This document shows, one piece after another, positions 15,837-24,371 of a DNA stretch of 64,000 nt (its first letter is position 1; each line of letters starts with the position of its first letter). The notes below the pieces were generated by a model, which saw only the letters and a list, made by a program, of their open reading frames with translations, ran no database searches and had not been told where the DNA came from. Source of the stretch: Aureimonas jatrophae (lineage in GTDB: Bacteria; Pseudomonadota; Alphaproteobacteria; Rhizobiales; Rhizobiaceae); NCBI RefSeq assembly GCF_900104035.1, contig NZ_FNIT01000002.1, forward strand, positions 248,001 to 312,000. The letters run 5' to 3'. Both the position numbers and the translations under genes were made by a program.

Positions 15837-18551
15837 TCATCGCGCGTCCGCTGGTGACGATAGGACGGGGTCTAGCGGCTCCGCAAGACTGTCGCCCGCG
15901 ACCCGTCCGCGTTCAAAACGCACGATGCGGTCGAAAGGTTCGCCCTGACCCGGCGCCGAGGCGACCCAGAACAGGCCGAAGGGCCGCGCGGGGTCGGCCG
16001 CCCGCTTCAGGACGGCCGCGACGATTCGGGCCTGCGTATCGGCGTCGAGCGCCGACAGGCATCGGTTCGCGACGAGGTAGTCGGGCGCCTTGAGAAGCGC
16101 GCGCGCCAGCGTCAGCTTCTGCTGCTGGCCGAGGCTGAGGCGCTTGGCGCCCGCGCCCAGGTCGAACTCGAAGGCGGTGCGCAGCACCACGGCGCCCAGG
16201 CCAGACGCCCCGATCGTCTCGCCCAGGATCTCGTCGATCCGCGCCGAGGCCTTGGGCGTGGCGTCCGCCACGCGCCCGAAGACGATGTTGTCCTGCAGCG
16301 TCGCGGCCGGGTTGAAGCGATCGGGATCGTGGAACACCACGCTCTCGCGCACGAGCGGCGAGGCGATCTCGCGAAACAGGCTCCGGGCCTCGACGATGCG
16401 GGCGCGCAGGGCGTCGTCCACGAGACCGAGGCGGTAGCGCGGCTCGATATAGGAGAGGGCGAGGCGGATCAGCGAGCCCCGATCCTCGCCGGTCTCGATC
16501 GGGCCGTCCGGCGTGCCCATCCGCATCACGAGCTGGCGGTAGAAGTCGATCTCGTCGGGGCGGATGATGTCCATGCGGCGCAGAAGCGGATTGTCGGAGC
16601 CGATCTCGCCGAACAGCTCGACCAGCGTGGTGGCGATCTGGAGGCCCATCTCGGCCAGCGTGTCGCCGAGCCCGGTCTGCTGAAGAACGCGCCGCGCGTC
16701 GGAGCGCACGAGAAGGCGGGTCGCGGCGGCCTCGTCCTCGCGCGAGGCGCCGAACACGATGTTCTCCAGGATCGTCGCGTGGCGCAGGAAGCTGCCGGGA
16801 TCGAAGCGCTCCACAGCGCCGCTCAGACCCTCCTCGGCGAGCCGCGCGGCCAACAGCGTTCGCGCGGCCAGCACCCGCTCGCCGGCCTCGGCCTCGTAGG
16901 CCGCAGGCACGCGTCCGGCCAGACCCAGGCGCCGCATGTCGCGCTTGAGGTCCACGATCGCGATCGCCTCTTCGATCAGCGCGATCTCGCGATCGGGGCT
17001 GGCGGGCAGGACCGAGCGGTCCACCCAGTCCTCGCGTGCGTCCAGCGTCGTGTTGCCCGAGGCAGCCGCCTCGCGCCGCATCTGGGCCTCCAGGCGCGTT
17101 TCGGGCGGATGCATGCCGGGCGCGGGATAGTGCATCAGGGGATAGAGCAGGGCCTCGCGCAGCGTCGACTGCGGATAGTAGGGAGCGGCCTCCGCATAGG
17201 CGAGACGGCGGCCGGTCACCGATTCGGGCCATGCGCCGAGCGGTCGGCCGGCCAGCTCGATCTCGCCGCTCGCCGGAGGCGCCAGGCCCACCAGCGCCTC
17301 GGCGACGCTTTCCGCGCCCTCGCCGAGCGGGCCGATCGCGGCCACGCGCTCGCGCAGCGGCAGGTCCAGCGTCACGCCGCTGGCCAGCACCGCGCCCGTG
17401 TCGTCGCGGATCGTCGTGTCGAGGAGGCGGAAGCCGCCCGCGAGCCGGGCGACGCCGGCAGCGCCCGCCGCCTGCACGGCCGGGTCGACGAGGCCGCCGA
17501 TCTCGAACTGCTGGGCGACCTGCTCGTATTTCACGTCGACGTCGAGCCGCATCAGGTCCCAGTCGATCAGGTCCTTGAGTGGCGAGGGCAGCTCGCGATA
17601 GGCCGCGATCACCGCCACCAGCTCGCCGATATCGATCTCGCCCTTGATCGCGAAGTAGCCGCCGAACATGTAGAAGATGAAGGGCGTCGCCTGGGACAGG
17701 AAGTTGTTCAGGAACTTGACGAAGAACTTCCACTGGTAGATGTCGAAGCGGATCAGGAAGATCCGCCCGAGCTGCTCGGAGATGCGCGCCCGCACGATGT
17801 TCGACGTGTCGTTGGTGCGGATGGTCGGCATCGACTCGATGATCTCGCCGACCGTGCCGGCAAGGCGCCGCGCCGTGAGCTGCCGCTCGCGCCCGAGCAC
17901 CAGGAGCCGGCGGCGCATGCGCGGGATCAGCACCGCCTGGAACAGCGTCACGCCGAGCGCGATGGCCCCGAGCGTCCAGCTCTGCAGGAAGATGAACACC
18001 ATCGCGGTCAGGATCTGACTCATGAGGTAGAGCGGCTGGACGAAGGCGTCGCCGATGAAGCCGCCGATCGGCTCCAGCTCGTCCTTGATCATCGAGGCGA
18101 CCTCGGCAGGCCGCACGCGCCGGAACTGGCGGATCGGGAAGCGCAGCACGCGGTCCACCATCTCGTAGCGCATGCGCCGCAGCATGCGCTCGCCGAGCCG
18201 CCCCTTGTAGGTGTTGAGGTAGAACTTGAAGGCGCCGTTCACGATCACGAAGAACAGAAACAGCGTGGACAGGACGAACAACGCCTCCATCCGCTCCAGG
18301 GACGTGCCGTCGAGAAGCACGAGATGGTCGGAGCCGCCGAGAAAGCCCGGCAGCGGGAGCGTCAGGGTGAAGTAGCGCACGCTCGCGCCCGCGCCCTCGA
18401 AGCCCTCGCCCTGGATCGGGCCGTTGATGATGAGCTTGGGCAGGTTCAACGACAGGAAGAGCGGGATGATGGACAGGAGCACCACCACCAGCATCCAGAT
18501 CTGTTCCCGGCGCGTGTGGCGCCAGACGTAGCGATAAAGGGAGGTGGCCAT
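15837..18551 (-). CDS. ABC-exporter-like membrane protein with a degenerate, expanded nucleotide-binding domain
   Basis: A 904-residue protein. Residues about 1-340 form an ABC-exporter transmembrane domain with helices near 18-36, 92-112 and 175-208. The rest aligns with a nucleotide-binding domain that has lost its chemistry. The Walker A position reads GPLGEGAES (407-415), without the lysine. The signature is LSLGQQQK (805-812) instead of LSGGQ. The Walker B aspartate and glutamate are N829 and R830 (VANRCLSALD), and the H-loop reads LFWVAS without histidine. About 395 residues separate Walker A from the signature, against roughly 110 normally. This insert carries three copies of a lid-like segment: STLREALLYP (462), ATILENIVFG (592) and ATLQDNIVFG (750). 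It heads the cyclase unit and probably acts as a non-pumping membrane component. Confidence 0.85.
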   Translation of the reverse strand: MATSLYRYVWRHTRREQIWMLVVVLLSIIPLFLSLNLPKLIINGPIQGEGFEGAGASVRYFTLTLPLPGFLGGSDHLVLLDGTSLERMEALFVLSTLFLFFVIVNGAFKFYLNTYKGRLGERMLRRMRYEMVDRVLRFPIRQFRRVRPAEVASMIKDELEPIGGFIGDAFVQPLYLMSQILTAMVFIFLQSWTLGAIALGVTLFQAVLIPRMRRRLLVLGRERQLTARRLAGTVGEIIESMPTIRTNDTSNIVRARISEQLGRIFLIRFDIYQWKFFVKFLNNFLSQATPFIFYMFGGYFAIKGEIDIGELVAVIAAYRELPSPLKDLIDWDLMRLDVDVKYEQVAQQFEIGGLVDPAVQAAGAAGVARLAGGFRLLDTTIRDDTGAVLASGVTLDLPLRERVAAIGPLGEGAESVAEALVGLAPPASGEIELAGRPLGAWPESVTGRRLAYAEAAPYYPQSTLREALLYPLMHYPAPGMHPPETRLEAQMRREAAASGNTTLDAREDWVDRSVLPASPDREIALIEEAIAIVDLKRDMRRLGLAGRVPAAYEAEAGERVLAARTLLAARLAEEGLSGAVERFDPGSFLRHATILENIVFGASREDEAAATRLLVRSDARRVLQQTGLGDTLAEMGLQIATTLVELFGEIGSDNPLLRRMDIIRPDEIDFYRQLVMRMGTPDGPIETGEDRGSLIRLALSYIEPRYRLGLVDDALRARIVEARSLFREIASPLVRESVVFHDPDRFNPAATLQDNIVFGRVADATPKASARIDEILGETIGASGLGAVVLRTAFEFDLGAGAKRLSLGQQQKLTLARALLKAPDYLVANRCLSALDADTQARIVAAVLKRAADPARPFGLFWVASAPGQGEPFDRIVRFERGRVAGDSLAEPLDPVLSSPADAR

Positions 18552-18717
18552 GAACGCTCGGCACCGCTCCGAAGGCAGGAAGACGTAAGAGCGGGAGGAG
18601 CGCAGGAAGCGTCTGCCGCGTCAAGCGGGAGCCGAGCGGGGGCGCGACGCTTGCGGCCCGGCAGGGGCCGCGTTAGGCCGGGGGCGAATCTTCTCGAGGA
18701 CCTCGCGGCTCCCAGCG

Positions 18718-19860
18718 ATGCCATCCGATCCACCGGCGCTTCGCCCGCCCCTCAGCTTCTACGCGCCCCTGAAGTCGCCGGACGATCCCGTGCCCTCGGG
18801 CGACCGCACGGTGGCGCGGCTGCTGCTCGCGGCGCTCGAGCGGGCGGGCCTGGCGCCGAAGTTGGCGAGCCGGTTTCGCTCCTTTTCCGGCGATGGCACG
18901 GCGCAGAACGCGCTTCTGGCGGCCGGCGCCGACGAGGCCGAGCGGGTCTACGGCGCGCTGGAGCCGCTTCCCGAGGCGCGGCGACCCCGCCTCTGGTTGA
19001 CCTACCACAGCTACTACAAGGCGCCCGACCTCATCGGTCCCGTCGTCTCGCGCCGGCTCGCCATTCCCTATGTCCTCGTCGAGGCCTCGCATGCGGACAA
19101 GCGGGCGGGCGGCCCGTTCGACCTGTTTCACCGCCGGGCCGCGGACGCGGTGCGCGCCGCGGACCTGCATCTCGTTCTCAACCGGCGTGACGAGGAGGGG
19201 CTGCGCCGGCTCCGCGGCGGCGGAAACGGCATCGTGCGCCTTGCGCCCTTTGTCGGGGAGACCGGCCCAAGCGACCCCGCGCCCTTGTCCGAGAACGGGC
19301 CGTTGCGTCTCGTGACGGTCGCCATGATGCGGCCGGGCGACAAGTTCAGCTCCTATCGCATCCTCGCCGACGCGCTCGGGCGCGCGCCATGCGACTGGGT
19401 GCTGGACGTGGCCGGCGACGGCGCGGCGCGCGGCGAGGTGGAGGCGGCGTTCGCGCCGCTGGCCGAACGCGTGCGCTTCCATGGGCTCGTCACCGAGCCC
19501 GACCGGCTCGCCGCGCTGGTCAGGGAGGCCGACCTGCTCGCCTGGCCGGGCGTCAACGAGGCCTTCGGCATGACCTACCTGGAAGCTGCCCGGTACGGTC
19601 GACCAGCGCTCGCCATGCGCTATGGGGGCGTGCCCGAGGTGGTGGAGGACGGCGTCTCGGGCCTTCTGGTCGATGCCGGCGATGCGGACGCCTATGCCCT
19701 CGCGCTGGAGCACCTTGCGCTCGACCGCGCCCGGCTTCGCCGCCTGGGAGCCGGGGCGCGCGAGCGATCCGAGAGCGTCCACGGCTTCGACGCCGCCGCG
19801 CGTCGCCTGTCGCAGACGCTCGCGCCGCTTCTTTCGCGGAGCCCCGTATGCGCGTCCTGA
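18718..19860 (+). CDS. Glycosyltransferase, GT4 family
   Basis: A 380-residue cytoplasmic GT-B fold enzyme. The C-terminal domain carries the GT4 donor-binding pattern: AWPGVNEAFGMTYLEAARYG (the E-x7-E type motif) followed by ALAMRYGGVPEVVEDGVSGLLVD. The N-terminal domain is short and has LWLTYHSYYKAPDLIGP. It opens a three-gene set with the next two genes (13-base and 4-base overlaps), so they are one transcription unit for making a cell-surface polysaccharide. It diverges from the pseudo-ABC gene across 166 bases. Donor and acceptor sugars cannot be read from the sequence. Confidence 0.87.
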   Translation: MPSDPPALRPPLSFYAPLKSPDDPVPSGDRTVARLLLAALERAGLAPKLASRFRSFSGDGTAQNALLAAGADEAERVYGALEPLPEARRPRLWLTYHSYYKAPDLIGPVVSRRLAIPYVLVEASHADKRAGGPFDLFHRRAADAVRAADLHLVLNRRDEEGLRRLRGGGNGIVRLAPFVGETGPSDPAPLSENGPLRLVTVAMMRPGDKFSSYRILADALGRAPCDWVLDVAGDGAARGEVEAAFAPLAERVRFHGLVTEPDRLAALVREADLLAWPGVNEAFGMTYLEAARYGRPALAMRYGGVPEVVEDGVSGLLVDAGDADAYALALEHLALDRARLRRLGAGARERSESVHGFDAAARRLSQTLAPLLSRSPVCAS

Positions 19861-21740
19861 TCGCGGTGACCCATCTTCTGGGGGTCGGTCATCTCGCCCG
19901 CGCCGCGCTTCTCGGGCGGGGCCTGGCTGCGGCGGGCCATGACGTGTGCGTGGCAAGCGGCGGACGGCCGGTGCCGAACCTGGACCTTGCGGGCGTCGAA
20001 CTCGTGCAGCTGCCGCCCGTCCACTGTCGCGACGCCGACTTCCGAACGCTGTGGGGCGAGGACGGCCGGATGCTGGACGACGCGCTGCGCGCGTACCGGC
20101 GCGAAGCGCTGCTCGCCGCCTTCCGGCGCGTCCATCCGGACGTCGTGATGACGGAAACCTATCCGTTCGGTCGCCGATCGCTCGCGGGCGAGTTCGAGGC
20201 GCTGGTCTCGGCCGTCTGGGCACGGCCCGAGCGCCCGGCGCTTCTCGCCTCGGTGCGGGACATCCTGAACCCGCCCTCCCGGCCGGACAAGGCGCTCCAG
20301 GCCGAGCGCATCGTCGTGGAGCGCTTCGATGGTGTCCTCGTTCACGGCGACCCGGCCGCGGTTCCGTTGGAGCGCTCCTGGCCGGTGGGCGAGGGGTTGC
20401 GTCCGCGGCTTCTCTATACGGGCTACGTCAGCGGCGACGCCGCGCCGGCGAGCGCGAGGCGCGGGGAGGAGATCGTGGTCTCGGGCGGGGGAGGCATCGC
20501 CGGCCTGACGTTGTTTCGCGCCGCGGTCGTCGCCTCGCGCCTCGACGGTTCGGGGCGCTGGCGCATTCTCGTCGGCCACGGCGTGCCGGAGGCGGACTTC
20601 CGGGAGCTGGCGGGCGCTGCCCATTCCCGCCTCGTGGTGGATCGGGCGAGGCCCGACTTCCGCGATCTGCTGGCGCACGCCTCCGTGTCGGTCAGCCAGA
20701 GCGGATACAACACGGTTCTCGACCTGGCGGGCGCGGGAACGCCGGCCGTGCTGGTGCCGTTCGAGGAGGGGTCGGAGCAGGAACAGCGTCTGCGTGCCGA
20801 AGGGCTGGCTGCCGCGGGCCGCGCGGTGCTGCTGCCCGCCGCCGAACTGTCGCCCGAGGCGCTGCACGGCGCGGTGGAGGCGGCTCGCGCGCTCCCGCAA
20901 GGTGCCGGCGTGCCGGTGAACACGAACGGCGTCGCGCGCAGCGTCCTGCTGGTCGAGGAGGCGGCCAGGCGGGCGCGTCGGATCGCGCAAGGCTGGGCCG
21001 CGCTCGGCCGGGTTCTGGACGAAAGGGCAGCGACCCGGCGGCCGGCCGCGCTCTGGTGGCGCGACGACGACGCGGCCGAGCCGACCGAGGCGCTGGACAG
21101 GCTTCTCGCCCTCCGCCGCCATCTCGGCGTGCCGTTGGCCCTCGCCGTCAGCCCACGCCTTGCAACCGACGCGCTCGCGCAACGGCTCCAGGGCGAGGAC
21201 GCGGCGATCCTTGTCCACGGCATCGCCCATCTCAACCATGCGCCGGCGGGCGAGAAGCGGCGGGAGCTCGGCTATCGCCCCCCCGCCGATATTCTTCGCG
21301 AGCTCGGCGAGGGCCTTGCCGCACTCCGCCAACTCCTCGGCGATCGCGTGCTGCCGGTTCTCGTGCCGCCCTGGAACCGCATCGACGCGGCGCTCGTGCC
21401 AGAGCTGGCTGCCGTCGGCTATCGCGGCCTTTCGACCTTCGGCGCACGGTCCGGCGCCACGCGCGACGGACTCGCCGTCGCCAACGCCCATTGCGATCCG
21501 ATCCTGTGGCACGGCGGGCGGGGACTGGCCGACGAGGCGGAAACGCTGGAGCGCCTCGCGCGCGACCTCGCCCGCGACGAGCCGGTCGGTCTTCTCACCC
21601 ACCATCTCGTCCACGACCCGGCGGTCTGGCGCTTCGTCGAGCAGCTTCTCGCCTACCTCGGCGCCCATCCCGGCGCGCGGTTCGTGAACGCCCACGCCGC
21701 CTTCGCCCTCCCACCCGCACACGAGGAGGCGCCGCGATGA
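19848..21740 (+). CDS. Bifunctional glycosyltransferase fused to a polysaccharide-deacetylase-like domain
   Basis: A 630-residue fusion. Residues 1-385 are a MurG-like GT-B glycosyltransferase: VTHLLGVGHLARAALL binds at the N-terminal domain, VVSGGGGIAGLTLF opens the second domain and SQSGYNTVLDLAGAGTPAVLVP is the donor-binding segment. Residues about 395-630 are a deacetylase-like barrel with WWRDDD (403-408), LVHGIAHLNH, VPPWNRI (506-512) and LLTHHLVHD (582-590), matching the stand-alone gene at 5490-6254. No membrane helix is visible. The start overlaps the GT4 gene by 13 bases and the end overlaps the dehydrogenase gene by ATGA. Fusion suggests that one sugar is transferred and then deacetylated, or deacetylated before transfer. 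Confidence 0.85.
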   Translation: MRVLIAVTHLLGVGHLARAALLGRGLAAAGHDVCVASGGRPVPNLDLAGVELVQLPPVHCRDADFRTLWGEDGRMLDDALRAYRREALLAAFRRVHPDVVMTETYPFGRRSLAGEFEALVSAVWARPERPALLASVRDILNPPSRPDKALQAERIVVERFDGVLVHGDPAAVPLERSWPVGEGLRPRLLYTGYVSGDAAPASARRGEEIVVSGGGGIAGLTLFRAAVVASRLDGSGRWRILVGHGVPEADFRELAGAAHSRLVVDRARPDFRDLLAHASVSVSQSGYNTVLDLAGAGTPAVLVPFEEGSEQEQRLRAEGLAAAGRAVLLPAAELSPEALHGAVEAARALPQGAGVPVNTNGVARSVLLVEEAARRARRIAQGWAALGRVLDERAATRRPAALWWRDDDAAEPTEALDRLLALRRHLGVPLALAVSPRLATDALAQRLQGEDAAILVHGIAHLNHAPAGEKRRELGYRPPADILRELGEGLAALRQLLGDRVLPVLVPPWNRIDAALVPELAAVGYRGLSTFGARSGATRDGLAVANAHCDPILWHGGRGLADEAETLERLARDLARDEPVGLLTHHLVHDPAVWRFVEQLLAYLGAHPGARFVNAHAAFALPPAHEEAPR

Positions 21741-23086
21741 GCGAGTCCCCGACAAACCCGCATGCCGCCAATCTGCTGGCGCGGATCGAGGGGCGCACCG
21801 CGCGTGTCGGCATCATCGGGCTCGGCTATGTCGGCCTGCCGCTCGCGCTGGCGCTATGCCGCGCGGGCTTTCCGGTGCTCGGCTTCGACATCGACCAGCG
21901 CCGCGTCGCGCTCCTGAACCGGGGCGAGAGCGGCATCCGCCACATCGCGTCCGATGCGCTCCAAGAGGCTCTGGCCGAGAACCGGTTCGAGGCGACGGCG
22001 GACTTCGCGCGGCTCGGCGAGGCGGACGCCGTCCTGATCTGCGTGCCGACTCCGCTCACGCGCCAGCGCGAGCCCGACCTGGCCTTCGTGGAACGCGCAA
22101 GCCGCCAGATCGCGGAAGCGTTGCGCCCCGGCCAGCTCGTCGTGCTGGAATCCACCACCTGGCCCGGCACGACGCTCGAGGTGGTGAAGCCGATCTTGGA
22201 GCGGGGCGGCGAGCGCTCGGGCGAGACCTTCTTCCTCGCCTTCTCGCCCGAGCGCGAGGACCCCGGCAACCCGGACTACGGCACGCGCGACATTCCCAAG
22301 ATCGTGGGCGGCGACGGCGCGCATGCGCTGCAGCTCGCCGTCGCGCTCTACGGCGCGGCCATGGCCTCCACCGTCCCGGTCTCCAGCCCGTCCGTGGCGG
22401 AAGCCGTGAAGCTCACCGAGAACATCTTCCGCTCCGTCAACATCGCGCTCGTGAACGAGCTGAAGGTCGTCTACGACGCGATGGGCATCGACGTCTGGGA
22501 CGTGATCGCGGCGGCCGCCACCAAGCCCTTCGGCTTCATGCCCTTCCAGCCGGGACCGGGCCTGGGCGGGCACTGCATCCCGATCGACCCCTTCTACCTC
22601 GCCTGGAAGGCGCGCGAGTTCGAGGTGCCGACGCGCTTCATCGAGCTGGCCGGCGAGATCAACACCGCCATGCCCCGCCATGTGGTGGACCGTCTGGCCG
22701 AGGCGCTCGACCGGCGCTTCCGGCGCGGGCTCAACGGGGCGCACGTCCTCGTGCTCGGCGTCGCCTACAAGCGCAACGTCGAGGACACGCGCGAGAGCGC
22801 CTCGTTCCGCCTGATCGAGATCCTGGAGGATCGCGGCGCTCGCACGAGCTACCACGACCCGCATGTGCCGGAGATCGGGCCGACGCGCGAGCACGTGCAG
22901 CTGGCGGGCCGACGCTCGGTCGACCTGACGCCGGAGGCGCTGGCCGGCTTCGATGCCGTGCTCGTCGCCACCGACCACGACGACGTGGACTACGCGCTGG
23001 TCGCGCAGCACATGCGGCTCGGCCTCGACACGCGCAACGCCTTCGCCAAGCGCGGGCTCGATCTTGCCCGCGTCGTCAAGGCCTGA
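21737..23086 (+). CDS. Nucleotide-sugar 6-dehydrogenase, UDP-GlcNAc/UDP-glucose type
   Basis: A 449-residue NAD-dependent enzyme of the UDP-glucose/GDP-mannose dehydrogenase family. The NAD-binding turn is IGLGYVGLPLALAL, the substrate-loop is SPEREDPGN and the catalytic cysteine is in GLGGHCIPIDPFYLAWKA. The SPEREDPGN and KVVYDAMGIDVWDVI patterns are closer to WbpA/WecC-like UDP-N-acetylhexosamine dehydrogenases than to UDP-glucose dehydrogenase. The product would be a UDP-uronic acid for the polysaccharide made by the neighbouring glycosyltransferases. It overlaps the fusion gene by ATGA and converges with the next glycosyltransferase, overlapping it by 11 bases. Confidence 0.9.
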   Translation: MSESPTNPHAANLLARIEGRTARVGIIGLGYVGLPLALALCRAGFPVLGFDIDQRRVALLNRGESGIRHIASDALQEALAENRFEATADFARLGEADAVLICVPTPLTRQREPDLAFVERASRQIAEALRPGQLVVLESTTWPGTTLEVVKPILERGGERSGETFFLAFSPEREDPGNPDYGTRDIPKIVGGDGAHALQLAVALYGAAMASTVPVSSPSVAEAVKLTENIFRSVNIALVNELKVVYDAMGIDVWDVIAAAATKPFGFMPFQPGPGLGGHCIPIDPFYLAWKAREFEVPTRFIELAGEINTAMPRHVVDRLAEALDRRFRRGLNGAHVLVLGVAYKRNVEDTRESASFRLIEILEDRGARTSYHDPHVPEIGPTREHVQLAGRRSVDLTPEALAGFDAVLVATDHDDVDYALVAQHMRLGLDTRNAFAKRGLDLARVVKA

Positions 23087-24371
23087 CGGGAGGGAGGGCC
23101 GTCAGGCTCTCGTCGAGAAGGCGGGTCAGCGTCGCGATGCCGGTGTCGAGCGAGAAGTCGCGCTGGAGGCGCTCGAAGGCGGCGCGGCCCAGATGCTCGC
23201 GCAGTGCGGGATCGGCGATCGTCTCGCGGAGCGCCCGCGCCAGGGCCGCCGGGTCGGCGGGCGAGACGAGCCGGCCGTTCTCGCCGTCGGTGACGAATTC
23301 GGGCACGCCGGCATAGCGCGTCGACACGATGGCGAGCCGCTGGGAGGCCGCCTCCATCAGGACGTTGGGCAGCCCGTCGCGGTCGCCCGCATCCCCTTCG
23401 CGGCAGGCGAGCACAAAGAGATCGGCCTCGCGCAGCGCCGCGATCACCGCGTCCTGCGGCTGCGAGCCGCGCCACTCGATGCGATCCCGCAGCCCGAGCC
23501 TGTCCGCCTGCGCCTTCAACGCCGCCTTGAGCTCGCCCGAACCGATGTGGACGAGACGCCAGTGCTGATCGGAAGGAAGACGCGCCAGGGCGTCCAACAG
23601 ATCGCCGAACCCCTTCTTGGCGACCATGCGGCCGACCGTCACGATCCGCACGGGATCGGCCGGATCGCGTCCGTCCCGTCCGCTTGCGCGCTCGGGCGGA
23701 GCGGGAAAGCGGTCGAGGTCGAGCCCGTGATAGGCCAGGCGCACGCGCTCGGGGTCGTCGGCGGGCGACAGGCGCCGCAGCTCTTCGAAGCCCTCGCGCG
23801 TGCAGGTCACGCCGAACCGGCTGGCCGCGATCTTCTCGCGCTTCTCCCAGTCCGTGGTGGTCCAGATGTCCTTGGCATGCGCCGAGAAGCTGAACGTCCC
23901 GCCGCGCAGGAGCGCCGCGTAGCGCGCCACCGAGGCCGGCGTGTGGAGGAAGTGGACGTAGATGTGGACGAGCGCGGGGTCGAGCTCGCGCGCCAGAACC
24001 AGCGCCTGGCCGAGGCGGCGCATGCGGTTGGGCGTGGGATCGCGCCTGACGTCGCGCAGCGCCGCCCGCAGAAGCGCACCCCGGCCCGGCAGGCGGCACG
24101 CATGGAGGAGGCCGCGCAGGACGCGCAGCGGCGCGCGGTAGAGGTATTCCGGCAGGTAGCGCACGGGCGCCCGGATACGCCGGTGCAACTCGTGAAGCGT
24201 CCCGTCGGTCGGCTCGCGCAGCGACCAGATCTCCACCGCAAAGCCCGCCTGCTCCAAGGCCAGGATTTCCTGCGCGATGAAGGTTTCCGACAGGCGCGGA
24301 TAGCCTTTCACCACGATCGGCAGGCGTCGCACGGGCGGGGCCGGCAGCGTGGCATCGGTCTCGGCCCTCAT
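23076..24371 (-). CDS. Glycosyltransferase, GT4 family, WcaL-like
   Basis: A 431-residue enzyme. The N-terminal domain begins VVKGYPRLSETFIAQEILAL, the SETF motif seen in colanic-acid WcaL-like and related transferases. The central FSAHAKDIW segment and C-terminal GDRDGLPNVLMEAASQRLAIVST (donor-site E-x7-E region) are typical of GT4. The start codon overlaps the upstream gene by ATGA, so it is co-translated with the glycosyltransferase at 24368-25630. It faces the three-gene set at 18.7-23.1 kb and probably works on the same polysaccharide. Confidence 0.88.
   Translation of the reverse strand: MRAETDATLPAPPVRRLPIVVKGYPRLSETFIAQEILALEQAGFAVEIWSLREPTDGTLHELHRRIRAPVRYLPEYLYRAPLRVLRGLLHACRLPGRGALLRAALRDVRRDPTPNRMRRLGQALVLARELDPALVHIYVHFLHTPASVARYAALLRGGTFSFSAHAKDIWTTTDWEKREKIAASRFGVTCTREGFEELRRLSPADDPERVRLAYHGLDLDRFPAPPERASGRDGRDPADPVRIVTVGRMVAKKGFGDLLDALARLPSDQHWRLVHIGSGELKAALKAQADRLGLRDRIEWRGSQPQDAVIAALREADLFVLACREGDAGDRDGLPNVLMEAASQRLAIVSTRYAGVPEFVTDGENGRLVSPADPAALARALRETIADPALREHLGRAAFERLQRDFSLDTGIATLTRLLDESLTALPPVRP

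Noticed and set aside
16329-19190. A 953-codon open frame on the plus strand across the pseudo-ABC gene
   Set aside because: Composition is skewed and repetitive, it runs through the divergent gap into the GT4 gene, and no family pattern is seen. It is a shadow of the minus-strand gene.
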